Shown here piece by piece: positions 1 through 11,500 of a stretch of DNA of 64,000 nt. Origin of the DNA: Nymphalis io. Lineage: Eukaryota > Arthropoda > Insecta > Lepidoptera > Nymphalidae. Below the pieces are notes generated by a model. It ran no database searches, was not told the origin of the DNA, and saw only the letters and a list, made by a program, of their open reading frames with translations. Each line of letters begins with the position of its first letter. Positions within the stretch are counted from its first letter, which is position 1. Position numbers and translations under genes: made by a program. The DNA is taken from assembly GCF_905147045.1 (NCBI RefSeq), contig NC_065890.1:1054001-1118000 (forward strand). The letters are read 5' to 3'.

Positions 1-598
1 TGAAAATGGAATTCACTTTGGCTTAGCAGTAATAACGAGAAATCGTTCACATAAGTTTTTTGAAACCAAATGCTGTATTCAGTTTCAATAACTTTGAATA
101 TAATTTTTTTTGTATAGATCATGTATTTGCAATTTTATAACATTGAGGCACAAATAAGAAACTATGGATGATTAATATGTCTGTATTTATGTATGTATAA
201 TACATACAAAGTGACCTCAACAATCACTTCAAAACCATAATATAATATTGAAATAAACCAGTCAATGAATCATTCCCGGCACAAGGGATTAGTTATCATA
301 ATAAAAAAGGCATCAATATTTTGAGTAGGTATTTCAAAAATATTATGTTAAGAAAGCATTACTAAATAAGGCTTACTCAATAAATATTCAGACAATAATA
401 AAGTGTGAAGTTAATATTTGTTGATTGTCATACAGAATTATTTAATTTAATTGTATTTTATTAAAATACTTATGTTCTTTTATTCCACATTATATTAATA
501 TTTTTAATAATAATCTTAGATTGCCTGTACATGGAGCAAATTAAAATTTATTTTATAAGCACTGCTAATTAATCTACCACACACAGTATATATAATAA
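1..598. other. AT-rich non-coding DNA, probably LAMP intron
   Basis: I see no exon, RNA gene or clear repeat here. The LAMP-family gene at 1040-1642 must continue to the left on the minus strand, so this is most likely intronic. Confidence 0.5.
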
Positions 599-875
599 GC
601 CGAGATGGCCCAGTGGTTAAAATGCATTAATCTTAACCGATGATTGTGGGTTCACCACTGAATTTTCATGTGCTTAATTTGTGTTTATAATTCATCTCGA
701 GCTTGGTGGTGAAGGAAAACATACTGAAGAAACCTGCATGTGTCAAATTTCACTGAAATTCTGCCACATGTGAATTCCACCAAACCACATTGGAGTAGAG
801 TGGTGGAATAATGGTTGTAGCGTAATAAGAGGCCTTAGCCCAGCAGTGGGACATTCACAGACTGTTACTGTTACA
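599..875 (+). repeat. tRNA-derived SINE (Metulj-like), diverged copy
   Basis: The copy begins with a tRNA-like head (gccgagatggcccagtgg) and ends in the family's 3' signature (cagcagtgggacattcacag followed by gttact repeats). It is diverged from the consensus seen elsewhere in the window and has lost part of the B-box region. It lies in the presumed LAMP intron. Confidence 0.85.
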
Positions 876-1039
876 CAGTATAGTTAGAAATATATATAAA
901 TAGTTCTTGTGGCTTTGATTGGCACAGTAATAATTATCTCATTAATAATATATAAAATAATTATAATATTTAAAAATGGAGTTTTATCAGGGTCATTAAA
1001 ATATCTAATTAAACATTTAAAATAAAATAAGCAACTCAC

Positions 1040-1642
1040 ATGCATTTTCCACCTTGGTGTAGGTAACATTTAGTTGAGCTGCAAACTGGACCAGGATGCA
1101 AGTCATGTTATTCTTATCAGTGTATGACCACATTCCTTGCTGTGGCGGGGGTAGAGGGCCTGGTGCTGGGGTAGGAGCGGGTGTCGGGGGTGTAGGCGGC
1201 GTGGGCTTAGTTGCAGGCGGAGGTGTCGGTTTAGGAGTTGGTGAAGTTGTAGGAGTTGGTGGAGTCGTAGGAGCTGTGGTGGAATCTGTAATTTCTGTCG
1301 CTTCCGTAGGAACTTCCGTAGGTTTCACAGTAGTCATTTTAATCTCTGGCTCCGGATTAGTAGATTCCGAAGACAACGGCAACGCGATTGTCACCGTCTT
1401 TGGTTCAGGTACATTGCCTTGACCTGATAATAGGATAAAATTATAATCGTACCAGCGAAGGTAGACGAAAAATCCTTTGTTCCATAACGCGCAAAATCGC
1501 AAAATGTTAAAACGAAAACAACGACGTATGTTAACGCGATAAGCAACAAAGAATTCGACAATATTTAGTAAATGTACAACTTACCTAGTACCGTCAGGCC
1601 GCATAAAACTGCGGCAAACAAACAAAACCTTAACCGAGTCAT
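1040..1642 (-). CDS. Lamp1: LAMP-family lysosome-associated membrane glycoprotein, first two coding exons (3' part outside window)
   Basis: Two exons on the minus strand: 1585-1642 and 1040-1423, joined in phase 1, with a consensus donor (CTAG|GTAAG) and acceptor (TATCAG|GTC). Exon 1 encodes a signal peptide starting MTRLRFCLFAAVLCGL. Exon 2 encodes a Pro/Thr-rich, mucin-like stretch of about 95 residues and then the start of a LAMP luminal domain: WSYTDKNNMTCILVQFAAQL followed by NVTY, with two N-glycosylation sequons and the first domain cysteine. The exon closes at a GTGAGT donor (1034-1039). LAMPs are single-pass glycoproteins of the lysosomal membrane. The rest of the luminal domain, the membrane segment and the tyrosine sorting tail are not in the window. 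The start is chosen because it opens a good signal peptide and splices in frame; reading straight through the intron to an ATG at 1502 gives a poor N-terminus. Confidence 0.82.
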
Positions 1643-3009
1643 TTTAAAGTGTTTAAGAAGCTATTTAGAACAATTTATTCACGAACAGTACGTTGCAATA
1701 AAATGATTTTGTAAGAATTGAGTACACTAAGCAAATGTCATTTCATTTTCCCTTTACAGACAGCTGAAAATGTTGTCAGCTTTTCTACTATTAAAATAAC
1801 CATAGATTAAATTTACTAAATTAATATTGTATTAGATTTATTTAAAAATATAACGATGTCATTTTTATTATTCAAGCAACTTTATTAGCTCACAATATTT
1901 AAACTATATTAAAATAACTATTTCTATTTATTAATAACTATTTTAATTAATAAAAACACAGAAATTGCAAAATTCGCTGATATATCAAATATTCCTCTAT
2001 AAAAAAGAATATTATAAAGTATTTATTTAAAAAATTAAAAATTACTTTGTGCAAGTCCGTTTGGGTAGATAGTTTAGATACCTGAGTGGTATCTTATTAT
2101 ATTTGTACCGCCAAACACCAATACTTACTTATAGCATTGTTGTGTAAAATACAACTATAATTCTTATATTGTACTTTATCTCCATAAATTCGTTAAAATA
2201 ATTTAATTTGTTCTACAATAAATTATTGAAACACCCGACTTGAAGAATTGTTCAATTTATTTGGAAAATATTTACTGTTATCCACTTTTGTTTGTTGTTA
2301 TTTTCGGGGCCCTCAAACCTCCAATTCCGGCCCTGATTACATATACATTAAACAACCCGATTATTAATTACGCACCTACTCAATACAAAATATGCTTATA
2401 AAGTTGGTTCATTATAGACATAATCACATTATGTTACTTATATTAAGCTTAAAAATATTAATCTGACAAAAGCTCTCAAATTTTCTTTTTATATTTCAAA
2501 TATTATATTTGATTGTATAAATAATAATATACAAAACTTAATTATTAGCAATTCTACTAAATACATGTAATAAAACATTATTGTAATTACTAAAATAGTA
2601 TACTAGTTGAATTATAGCAACATTGAATGTCTTTGGTTAATAATTATTTCTGATAACTATGTTGCTTAGTTTTTCGCTCTCACTCACACACACTCGTTGA
2701 ATGAGAAGCGATTAGTCTGCTATGATAAGGGAAACTAAAACAAATTATGAACGGACTTTTTAAAAGTAATAAAAATGGAATGATATATAATTATATATGT
2801 ACATCACGTTTGTACTTTCTCGACTTTTTTGAGTCGGCTTTAATAAATACTCCGTCCCGGACACCGGGAAAAAGAGCATTTATATCCCCATCTGTTTTTT
2901 AATGTTTAAAAAATAAAGTATTTTTTTTTTCCCTATTATCTACTTACTAATATAATAATGACAAAAAAGTAATATATATACATTAACATGAAACTTACCT
3001 AACTATTTA
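1643..3009. other. Intergenic AT-rich DNA upstream of the LAMP gene
   Basis: No coding exon seen. It contains the presumed LAMP promoter side, without an obvious TATA box, and one old retroposon fragment at 2048-2135. The stretch at 2640-2760 is slightly richer in G+C but shows no open frame worth calling. Confidence 0.5.
2048..2135 (+). repeat. Fragment of the ~270-bp poly(A) retroposon
   Basis: The stretch carries the 5' part of the element seen in full at 63278-63543: tttgtgcaagtccg, a diverged copy of the 'gtaggtaccacccactcat' section, and accgccaaacaccaatactt. It is old and truncated. Confidence 0.55.
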
Positions 3010-3022
3010 TATTATTATTATT
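3010..3022. repeat. (ATT)n / (TAA)n microsatellite at the 3' side of the R4/Dong-like element
   Basis: A short ATT run lies just beyond the 3' end of the minus-strand retrotransposon, with more ATT units at 3074-3092. The R4-clade element Dong of Bombyx mori is known to insert into TAA repeats, so this may be the target site or the element's tail. Confidence 0.5.
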
Positions 3023-3081
3023 TTTAATGTGCATTTTTTTGTTTTTTTTTGTTTTCTTTTTTTTAGCTTTTTTTATTATTA

Positions 3082-3695
3082 TTATTTTATTATTTTTTCG
3101 GATGGTACCGAAATATTAATAAGGTAAGTTTTATTGGTGATTTTATCTATCCGGGTCCGGTCCGGTCTATTGTGAGTGATTGTGACATCGGTTTGTATGG
3201 GAATTTCCCACATTAATTTGGCTATATTATTTTCCTTTACAGTGGGTTGTTTAAGTTCTTCTTTCCACCATAATTTATTAACTTCTATTTTGTCTTTTCT
3301 TGCTAAACACCAGAATATATACTGTACCAAATTGTTATGTCTTTTAACATAATATGTTCCAGCTAGTTTTTCGCATCCTGCGAGAAGGTGTTGAACAGTT
3401 TCATCTTTAGATACGCACAAGATTTTCCGTCGACGCTTCGTTTCAATATGTCGCGTTCGTGCTGACGTGTAAGTACGGCTTGGTCTTGTATTGCAAATAA
3501 AGATGATTCCAATAAAGCGGAAATATGTCGTTTCTTCAGCCACTTAAACGTCAGTTCTGTGTCCACATTGGCTAGGTCAAGGACCTTTTTTGGGAATTGG
3601 CCATGTAGGTTCTTGTCTCTCCAGGATTCGTTTTGCTTTTTAATTATGTTCTTTTTTATTTCTGTGATTGTGTATTTGCCGTTTGGTAACTTCAA
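3082..3695 (-). pseudogene. C-terminal zinc-knuckle and endonuclease-like region of the R4/Dong-like element
   Basis: Two overlapping minus-strand frames (3363-3695 and 3082-3543) together continue the element. The first contains RHISALLESSLFAIQDQAV, typical of the post-RT region. The second contains a Cys/Cys/His/His knuckle and ends with HNRPDRTRIDK and YLINISVPSEK, resembling the PD-(D/E)XK restriction-like endonuclease of R2/R4-type LINEs. One frameshift separates them. Confidence 0.72.
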
Positions 3696-3945
3696 ATCTT
3701 TCTCTATCTCTTTAGCTTCTGTAAATATGGAATATTTTTCTCTTCTTTGGTCTTGCTGTAGTACTATTGCTTCAATTAGGTAGTCATTTTTTTGTTTTAA
3801 ATATTATTTAAGTTTTAGAATATGGGCTTTATACAAGTATTCTACATTAATTAGTCCTCTACCCCCTTTAATCAGTGGTAAGTACAATCTATCAACGTCT
3901 GCTTTTTGTTGGTGGGCCTTTTTAATTGCTAACAGTTTTCGTGTT

Positions 3946-4998
3946 CTAATCAATCCGTTTAAAATGGCTTATGTTGTAGTTGATTACACCAAAAGAATAC
4001 AACAAAACTGGATTGGCGTATGTATTTATCCCCTTTATTAGGTTGCGCCCATTTAAGAAAGAGTTCGTTAGTTTTTTTATTCTCCTGAAATACTCTTTAG
4101 TTAACTGATCTTTAACGTCACTTTGATTAATTTTTCCGGATTCATTAATACCTAAATACTTATAATTTTGATCTAATTTTAACTGCTTAAAAGTATATCC
4201 ATTCAGTAGCACATAATCGTTACCATCAGTGTAGTTTCGGAGTCCAGCTGTTAAGTGAAGTGTGTTACATTTATCTAAACTAAAAGTCATGCCTATATCT
4301 TCCGTAAATATTTCAACACTATTTAGTAAAATTTTTAAGTTATTTCTATTGTTTGCATAAACTTTAATATCGTCCATGTATATTAGGTGATTAATCCACA
4401 CTTTATCCTGTAGTTTATATCCTTTCGTTTCATATTTACTTAGTAATGTAGAAATTGGGTTAAGAGCTAAGCAGAACAACAATGGAGACAAGGAATCTCC
4501 CTGAAAGATGCACCGTCGTATGTAAATCGGTTCAGTAGTATAAGACTCTCTAGAGCCCTTAACCGTCATTTTAACTTTCCATTTTAGCATTGCTCTTTCA
4601 AGAGAAGATTTTATTAGATGTGGGCATTTATAAATGTCAAGTACACGCAACAGCCACTCGTGGGATATACTATCGAACGCTTTACTATAGTCGATCCAGC
4701 TCATGCTTAAATTTTTTTGTCCCTTATGCGCATTTTCTAGGATAGCTTCATTTACCATCAAATGGTCTTTGCATCCGCGGGCTCCGCGTCGACATCCCCT
4801 TTGTTCTGGAGCCATAATATTGTTTACTGGACAATGAGTGTACAGTTGGTCGGATAGTATCGATTTGAAAAGCTTATACATGCTTGGTAGACATGCGATA
4901 GGACGCCAATTTTTTGGGTCTTCGGTATCGTTATTTTTCGGTATTAAAATGACCTTTCCAGTTGTGAGCCAGTCTTCTAGAGGTTTTTCGTTTTTCAA
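3946..4998 (-). pseudogene. Reverse transcriptase core of the R4/Dong-like element
   Basis: An open stretch of 350 codons covering the palm and fingers of a non-LTR reverse transcriptase. The catalytic Asp of motif A lies in WIDYSKAFDSI, motif B is QGDSLSPLLFCLAL, and the metal-binding pair of motif C is in YMDD. The polypeptide starts and stops inside the domain, so the upstream fingers (in 5000-5490) and the downstream thumb (3700-3945) are present only as frameshifted remnants. The catalytic aspartates are preserved, so the decay is through frame breaks rather than active-site loss. Confidence 0.85.
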
Positions 4999-5884
4999 AA
5001 GCTTGGTAAATAACAGTGCTAGGTGGTTATGTATATTAGTGAGATATTTTAGGGAATAATTTTGAATTTTATCGTGCCCTGGTGCTTTCCAATTAAGTAA
5101 TTTACTAACAGATTTTTTAATATGTTCTACAGTTATTTCTTCAAAAGTGCTCGTGTTTAAGTTACTATTGACTTGTTCTATTTCAGATATCTATTTTGCG
5201 CCATGGTTGTATGCGACCGGTTGCGATAAAATGTTATTCCAAAATTCCTCGGTACAGCTTTTGTTTGGTGTTTTAATATCTGCACGTTCTTTTTTACTAT
5301 CTAAACTTTTGTATAGTTTATGCTCGTTTTCAATGAACATTTTATTCTGTTGTTTCTTATTTTTTATATCTTCATATCTTTTTGTCCTGCCTGCTAGTGC
5401 TTTTATTTTTTGTTTTAATGTTTCTTCTGTACATTTTCATGTTCTGTTCCATTCTGTATATTATATTTTTTGTAAAGTTTGATAATGTTTATTTTTTGTA
5501 AATTTTTCGTGAGTTAACTCCTCTCGAGACCATTTGACCCAATTCTTTCCTCAGGCGTTCAATTTTAATTTTTATCCTCTTCTTCCATGGAATATCTGTA
5601 TAGGGTTTTATTACTTCTCTTGGTAAGTAAGGAGATTGCTTATTATTAACTATTAGTGTTTTAGCTGCTGCATAAATTAAATCATTTGTGTCTCGGAGAG
5701 TACAATTACTTGCCAATAAATTGGGTTAATTATTGAAAGATTGTGTAAGAATTGTTTATTGATTTTAGCTTTTGGCAAGTAAGTGCGCTCTTCGATAGGT
5801 ATTTCTTTTACTTCTGCAAAACTTTTGAGGAATTGAAGTTCGATGGGATCCTCATCCTCAACTTGAGATGTTTCAGGAAGTTAG

Positions 5885-6772
5885 TCAGTTGGCCATACCA
5901 CCCGAAACAGACGCCGATACTGCATTCGATTGATTATTTGGGTCAGTATGGTGATAATATTGCATCTCGGCATCAGCTCGCTGCTTGATTCGGTTCAGTA
6001 ATTCTTGAGAAAAAAGATTTTGTTTCAGAATTCTGCGTGCTTGATTAGATATTTCCATTAAATCTGTGAATTTTAGGATTATCTGGGTTTCTGCTTTTAA
6101 AAATTTCTTCCAATTGACTGATACATGCCACACCTTCACGGTCGCTACAAAGTAGCAAAACATTAGCTCTTCTTGTTCTTGTTGTGTCCATTTTCTTCTT
6201 CTATCATCATTGGAGTTTATATTTAAAGAATGTTGAGATACTAAGCTTTTACTTTGTTCTGGTTCATTATTTGACTGGGTTAACAGAGTGGATGATGGAG
6301 ATGGAGTGATTGTTGTTAGATCGTCAGAATTTTGTGTGTTTAATGGTACACTATTTGGTGTATGTTGTATTATATTTTCTGCGGTTTTTTGTATTCTATC
6401 TAGTGTGTCTTTAGGTAATACATGTTGTTTAATGATTCTACGTGCCTGATTTGATAACCCGTTACCAGTAAATTTAATTGATTTAGGGTTGTCCGGATTT
6501 CTCTCCTTGAAAAATGTCTCTAATCGTTTAAGATAACCAGGTCCTCCGGCTCTGGCTTTAAAATAACAAAACATAAGTTCTTCTAACTCTACTGGTGACC
6601 ACTTCTTTCTTGCATCTTCATATTGTGAGTCAGTGGTCGTTTCAGATGTACCGGCTGAGCTTGCGGGAGACAATGTTCGCGTTTGCGCTTTGTTCATCGG
6701 TTGTAGTCTTTGAGGATCTTTCCCTAACCCCCCTATCCCCGACTCCCGTCCAACCGGCAAGCCGGGAGTCAC
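5885..6772 (-). pseudogene. N-terminal part of the R4/Dong-like ORF with two Myb-like modules
   Basis: An open stretch of 295 codons starting at the ATG at 6772. It holds two similar modules, one opening RKKWSPVELEELMFCYF and the other RRKWTQQEQEELMFCYF. Each is followed about 40 residues later by a matching block (LSNQARRIIKQHVL and ISNQARRILKQNLF). The modules look like a tandem duplication of a helix-turn-helix DNA-binding domain; a Ser/Thr/Asn/Gln-rich linker separates them. In site-specific LINEs, N-terminal Myb or zinc-finger domains recognise the target. The frame is lost before the reverse transcriptase. Confidence 0.75.
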
Positions 6773-6816
6773 TGGCTAGCATTCTTTCACGTCTGACACC
6801 AGCTTTTTACTGTTGG

Positions 6817-6890
6817 TAGGGCTTTGTGCAAGCTCGTCTGGGTAGGTACCACCCACTCATCAGATATTCTACCGCAAAACAGTAATACTT
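6817..6890 (+). repeat. 5' fragment of the ~270-bp poly(A) retroposon
   Basis: The sequence ggtagggctttgtgcaagc and the following accacccactcatcagatat match the 5' end of the element at 63278-63543 (opposite strand). It directly abuts the 5' end of the R4-like element. Confidence 0.8.
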
Positions 6891-7927
6891 GATATTTGAG
6901 ATTGATAAATGATCTTCCATATCTCCTTTTTGGGTTACTAGAGCTCTGTTGACCATTGGTTAGTGAACTTAAAAGTTACCAATGTCCGCCCCTCACGTGG
7001 CAAAGATGGTCATGCCGGACGTGGAGTTAGATTTTGAGGGACAATGATATATATATAGTATTATTATATTAGATAATACCATCGTATTGTATTTCTAAAT
7101 CAAAACAATTATAGACTATAAAGATTAATTTTAATAATTCTTCTTTTATATTAGTGACAATGTGGATACATTGTCATTTTAAAAATTGTTTAAGCGATTA
7201 AATAAAAAAAATGATGTCGCAGGAGAATAATAAAGTTTAATATTAAAAAACATTTATTTCTTAATTAAGCATAATTATTCTCAGTATTCGAATATCAAAT
7301 AAATACCACCAAATAACTTACAAGCTAATTCATCCGGTAGGTAGGACATGTATAAAAGATAAAACAACCACGTAAAAAAGCTAAAAAAAACTTGAAACTT
7401 TCTCATTATGTACTTAAGTTGTAAATAATGTAATATGTACTTACTTTAATTAATCGAATGTAAGATTTATGTCATTTTTGTTTTTAGTAAAAAATATAGA
7501 ATGAATATAGACCTGCTATTTTTGTATTTACCTACCTTGTAATAAACAATTATAGACTTATATTTTTTACTTGTTAATTGTTTAAATATTTTTTTTATTC
7601 AATCTGTTAGCATTTTTACAAATACATATCTATCTGGCTTAGATTCAATGCGTTAAAATTATATTATTTCATAAGTATTTTATAATGGAAAAATGTGTAC
7701 TTGATTTGAAATAAATCTGCAAAATAATAATATACAAACAATAAAATTAAAATATTTTAACAAATAAGTACCACATCATATATATTGTATTATATGTAAT
7801 ACTTTCAAGTTTTTTATTTGTATTTTTATTTATATTTATATTCAGCTTACACAGAAACGTAAAAATGACAATTTATAAGAAATCGTTAAGTGTACATTAA
7901 GACCCGTTGGTAGTGTATCTATATTAA
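6891..7927. other. AT-rich intergenic DNA
   Basis: No coding exon seen. The part at 6955-7050 is less AT-rich and might be 5' UTR of the R4-like element. The remainder is simple AT-rich sequence. Confidence 0.45.
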
Positions 7928-8125
7928 TATTGTAATTGCGAAAGTAACTCTGTGAGTCTGTCTGTTACGCTTTCGCGGCGAAACCACTGCACCGATTTTG
8001 ATGAAGTTTGGTACAAAGCAAACTTGAAACTCCAAGGCAGGACTTAGACTACTTTTTTATATCTAACACTAGCCCCCTCTTACCTAGCTACACACTCGCG
8101 AAGCAGGGGTTAAAACTAGTCTGAT
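7928..8125 (+). repeat. Old dispersed repeat (TGTTACGCTTTC family)
   Basis: It contains gcgaaagtaactctgtgag, tctgtctgttacgctttcgc, then accgattttgatgaagtttg and a 'cttagactacttttt' section. Diverged relatives lie at about 17210, 18180, 20990, 56430 and 63230. This family is common in insects; I cannot assign its class. Confidence 0.7.
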
Positions 8126-8576
8126 AAAAATAGATCTTATATGGCTATAAAAATAACACATACCTATAAAATTATATAAATACATAATAATAATAATTAA
8201 ACGAAATATTTATAGGTATTTAAGTTATATGAACCATTTTTTTGTAACTGTACGTAACCGTAAAAATAAAAGTTATTAACTTACACACTCGCTCAGTAGA
8301 TATATTATATATAATATACTTTATTATACCAACCATAAATAGACACAAAGTGAATCCACAACATAGCTATCTCTTAAATATTTGTATGTATGTGCACAAT
8401 AAAACGACGTATATTTAGACATATAATAAAAAATATGAGTATTATAATTATGCTGATCTTATTAAGAAACACAAGTTCAACGGCCACAAAATTTAAATGC
8501 CAGTAATTAATTGATTTAATTGATCCATTACAACAATAGTGTAGAAGATAAATAAGTTAAATTTAACTTTATAAAT
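8126..8576. other. AT-rich DNA and 3' flank of gene A
   Basis: Nothing coding is visible. The region just below the gene A stop codon should hold its 3' UTR; no single poly(A) signal stands out. Confidence 0.4.
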
Positions 8577-11500
8577 TTATTCGATGTAAAGTTCGAAACG
8601 TGCGCGTCCAACCCGACTGTTGCGATCGTAGGTAATGTCACGTGTCCAAATACGACACTCGACGTTGATCACCACGCCACCTAGCGCATAAAATACATTT
8701 ATTTAATACTTAAGAAAACTATATAATAATATTGTCTATACATTGTAATTTTACATGTAATATTATTTGTTACTTTTATCTCTACGAAAGATAAAACAGA
8801 CGACATGATTAGATGAGCTCCTGAAATTAGAAAAATAAACACTCGGCCTGGCTTTAAATTATAAATATTAGAAACATGCGAATGTGGTACGCGAACTTCG
8901 CCCGAAGTTTACGGCGTCCTAAGGTAATGTTCAGCCTTACAAGAAGCACCGTAAGAATGCTTTTATTCTGAGCCCTTAAGCTCCCAACATCCCAACATCA
9001 CAGTTTTTATAGACTCCCCCCGAGGACACTGTCGAGGCCATTTGCTCCAACAGCAAACGGTCAATTCGAAATAAAAAGAAAAAACGCACGTGCAGTCCGC
9101 AACTCTTAAACAACAAAGTATATAATTATAAATTTATGTTTTACACGAGGCTGACGGTCAGGGGTTCTAACTACTTACACGCGATATAAACTCTTATTGC
9201 TAGGTAATAAGACAGAACAGCTTACGGTGAGGATTCTCAAAAACAACTGCAATCAGTGGTCCAGAAATCAGATCAGGGAGTGACCGATCAGAGCGTGGAA
9301 TACGATCAGCAGTGCGGAGACGACTTGTGGGGAATCCCGGAGGCATGTTGGCGGGGATGTACTGGATTGGCCCGATGTTCTCCTCATCAGCGGTAAACTC
9401 TCCTTTGCAGGATACCCAGATGAAATCGCCATATTGGTTCGCTGGGTAGAGGTGCTGTTAATTTGATAATGACAACCTTAATGAATCATATAAAGATAGA
9501 TGCAAAATATAATTAATTTACAATTATTTTTTTTATTATAACGAAGGCGGATTAGCATATGGGCCACCTGATGGTAAGAGGTCACCAACGCCCATAGACA
9601 TTGGGATTGTAAGGAATGTTAACCATTGCTTATATAGCCAATGCGCCACCAACCTTAACCGACCTAAACGGACTTAACCTTAACGGACCTAAGATTTTAT
9701 GTCCCTTGTGCCTGTAATTACACTGGCTCACTCAATATCAACATTTTAAATCATTTGTGCATTTTATAAAATCCTTTCTCGCGAAAGGAGTAACTATGCT
9801 AAATTTCAAGTCAATTGGATCTTTAGCTTCAAAAATCTGTGACAAGTTCGGTATTCCGCTTACTTATTACTGACTTAATATAGATAACTTTGAAGTTGTT
9901 GCTTTTTAAATTTCTTTGTCAGAGTCCATTGGTCATATAAAACCACATATACTCGTAATTGTAATATGACAGGAAGTAATATATCTCGTATTGTCGATAT
10001 TATGGTCATGAAGACAAAGTCGAGGATGCCATGTTGATAAAATACATATTATGACGAATACTTATTTTTGTGGTATGGCTAATGCGATTATTACCATGGC
10101 TTTCTTAATGTTGTTTGGCATATCTTGCGGGATGGACAAAGGAACAGTCACGTTATATGGCTCCGGAACCCAATAGTGGATCTGAGAACAAAAAGCATAT
10201 AAAATCATTAGAAGTATTTAAAAAAATGAGACAGCACCGATGATTTTATATGTGCTTAAAATTTATCTCATACTATTTCATACATAATGTAGCGAAAACT
10301 AGTATTGGAGCAACACGTATAGCCCTTTCATAATGAGTAAACTTACGTGGTTCAATCTAAGGAAGACACAAGGCCTGCCTTCTCTGTATCCGTAGAAATT
10401 ATCAACATTGCAAGGAGCCCACATGCTGAGGGCGCGCTCGCAGTTCGGTACGGGTAGTCGTTGTTCATGATGATGCACCGAACAAGGGGCTCGAGGCGGC
10501 TCCTCGGGCACCGTTGTCTCATATGCTAATCGTCACAAAGGTATCAAGATATAAGTTGTGCAAATTAAATAAAATTAATAAGCTTGTATCAATAAATTAT
10601 GTAATCAAATAGCTACATATTATCTGATAAGCCCAAGTCAATTATATATCATTTTTTATTTACAACAAGGTTGACAGTGCATAGGCCACATAATGGTAAG
10701 TGGTCACCGTTTCCCAAAGGCATAGACATTTTTAGAAGTAACAACCATTCCTCAACCTAATAATGCCAGCGATATGAGAGTGTGCCTCAGAATAGCAATG
10801 CATGGACAATGTATTTGGGCAAATGTGACATCCTACCACCACACTTTCGCCCGTCTGTATTCCTGTTATTAAAAAAAAAGAGATTTGACTTGTAATCTTA
10901 CTTCTGCTAATACTTACTTAAAGTAGATACTAACGTTTGAGAAATTCATTGAGTTTCTTGTACCATGGATGCCAAGTTCCCGAGTCACTGACGCGGAAGT
11001 GGATCAGTGGTTGCTCATAGTTATATTCGTCTGAACGAGGCCATACTTCGAGTTCTGAATAAAAATACCAAATTAGCAAATACCTGTTCACTTACAACAT
11101 ATTTAGCAGTCCAGTCAAGATTGCATAAGTTATTAATTCTGATAACTTACCAACATAACGATAAGGCAATAGAAGACCTAGAAGTAGGCCGATGATTCCA
11201 CCTGAAATTGTTTTAATTTTGGTGATAAATACATTTAATAATATCTTTATTATATATATTTTTAATGTAAAAAATTGGTTTTAAATATTTAATTCAAATC
11301 GTTTTATGAATACATTTTGCTTAAAAAATATTGCTTCTAGAACAATCTCAAGTTATAATCGTTGGTGTTCGACAATGTCAAAAGCAGCTGGCAAGAACTC
11401 GTGTGTGCAGTGCAGCAGTGCCTCTCAGTAGCCATCCGTGCATCCACTTTCATTTTGATCAATCAACACACACACAAATGCCTATAGCGTTACTGTGATG

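Larger units (their letters stand above)
3075..6772 (-). mobile_element. Decayed R4/Dong-type non-LTR retrotransposon
   Basis: One long minus-strand ORF broken into pieces by frameshifts and stops. From 5' to 3': 6772-5885, with two Myb-like modules; 5716-5489, a basic linker; 4998-3946, the reverse transcriptase core; 3695-3363 and 3543-3082, the C-terminal zinc-knuckle and restriction-like endonuclease region. RT motifs visible are IDYSKAFDSI, QGDSLSPLLFCLALNPIS and LIYMDDIKVYA. The C-terminal part shows a CX14CX8-10H-like knuckle around CEKLAGTYYVKRHN and an RPDRTRIDK motif as in site-specific LINEs of the R2/R4 type. T-rich ATT repeats flank the 3' end. The piece order and motifs support R4/Dong membership; the absence of an intact frame shows it is dead. 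Confidence 0.85.

Noticed and set aside
1096..1422. Plus-strand Gly/Val-rich open frame of 108 codons
   Set aside because: It is the complement of the Pro/Thr-rich LAMP exon; simple codon composition keeps the opposite strand open.
4838..5482. Plus-strand hydrophobic frames of 73 and 111 codons
   Set aside because: They are antisense to the decayed R4/Dong-like element.
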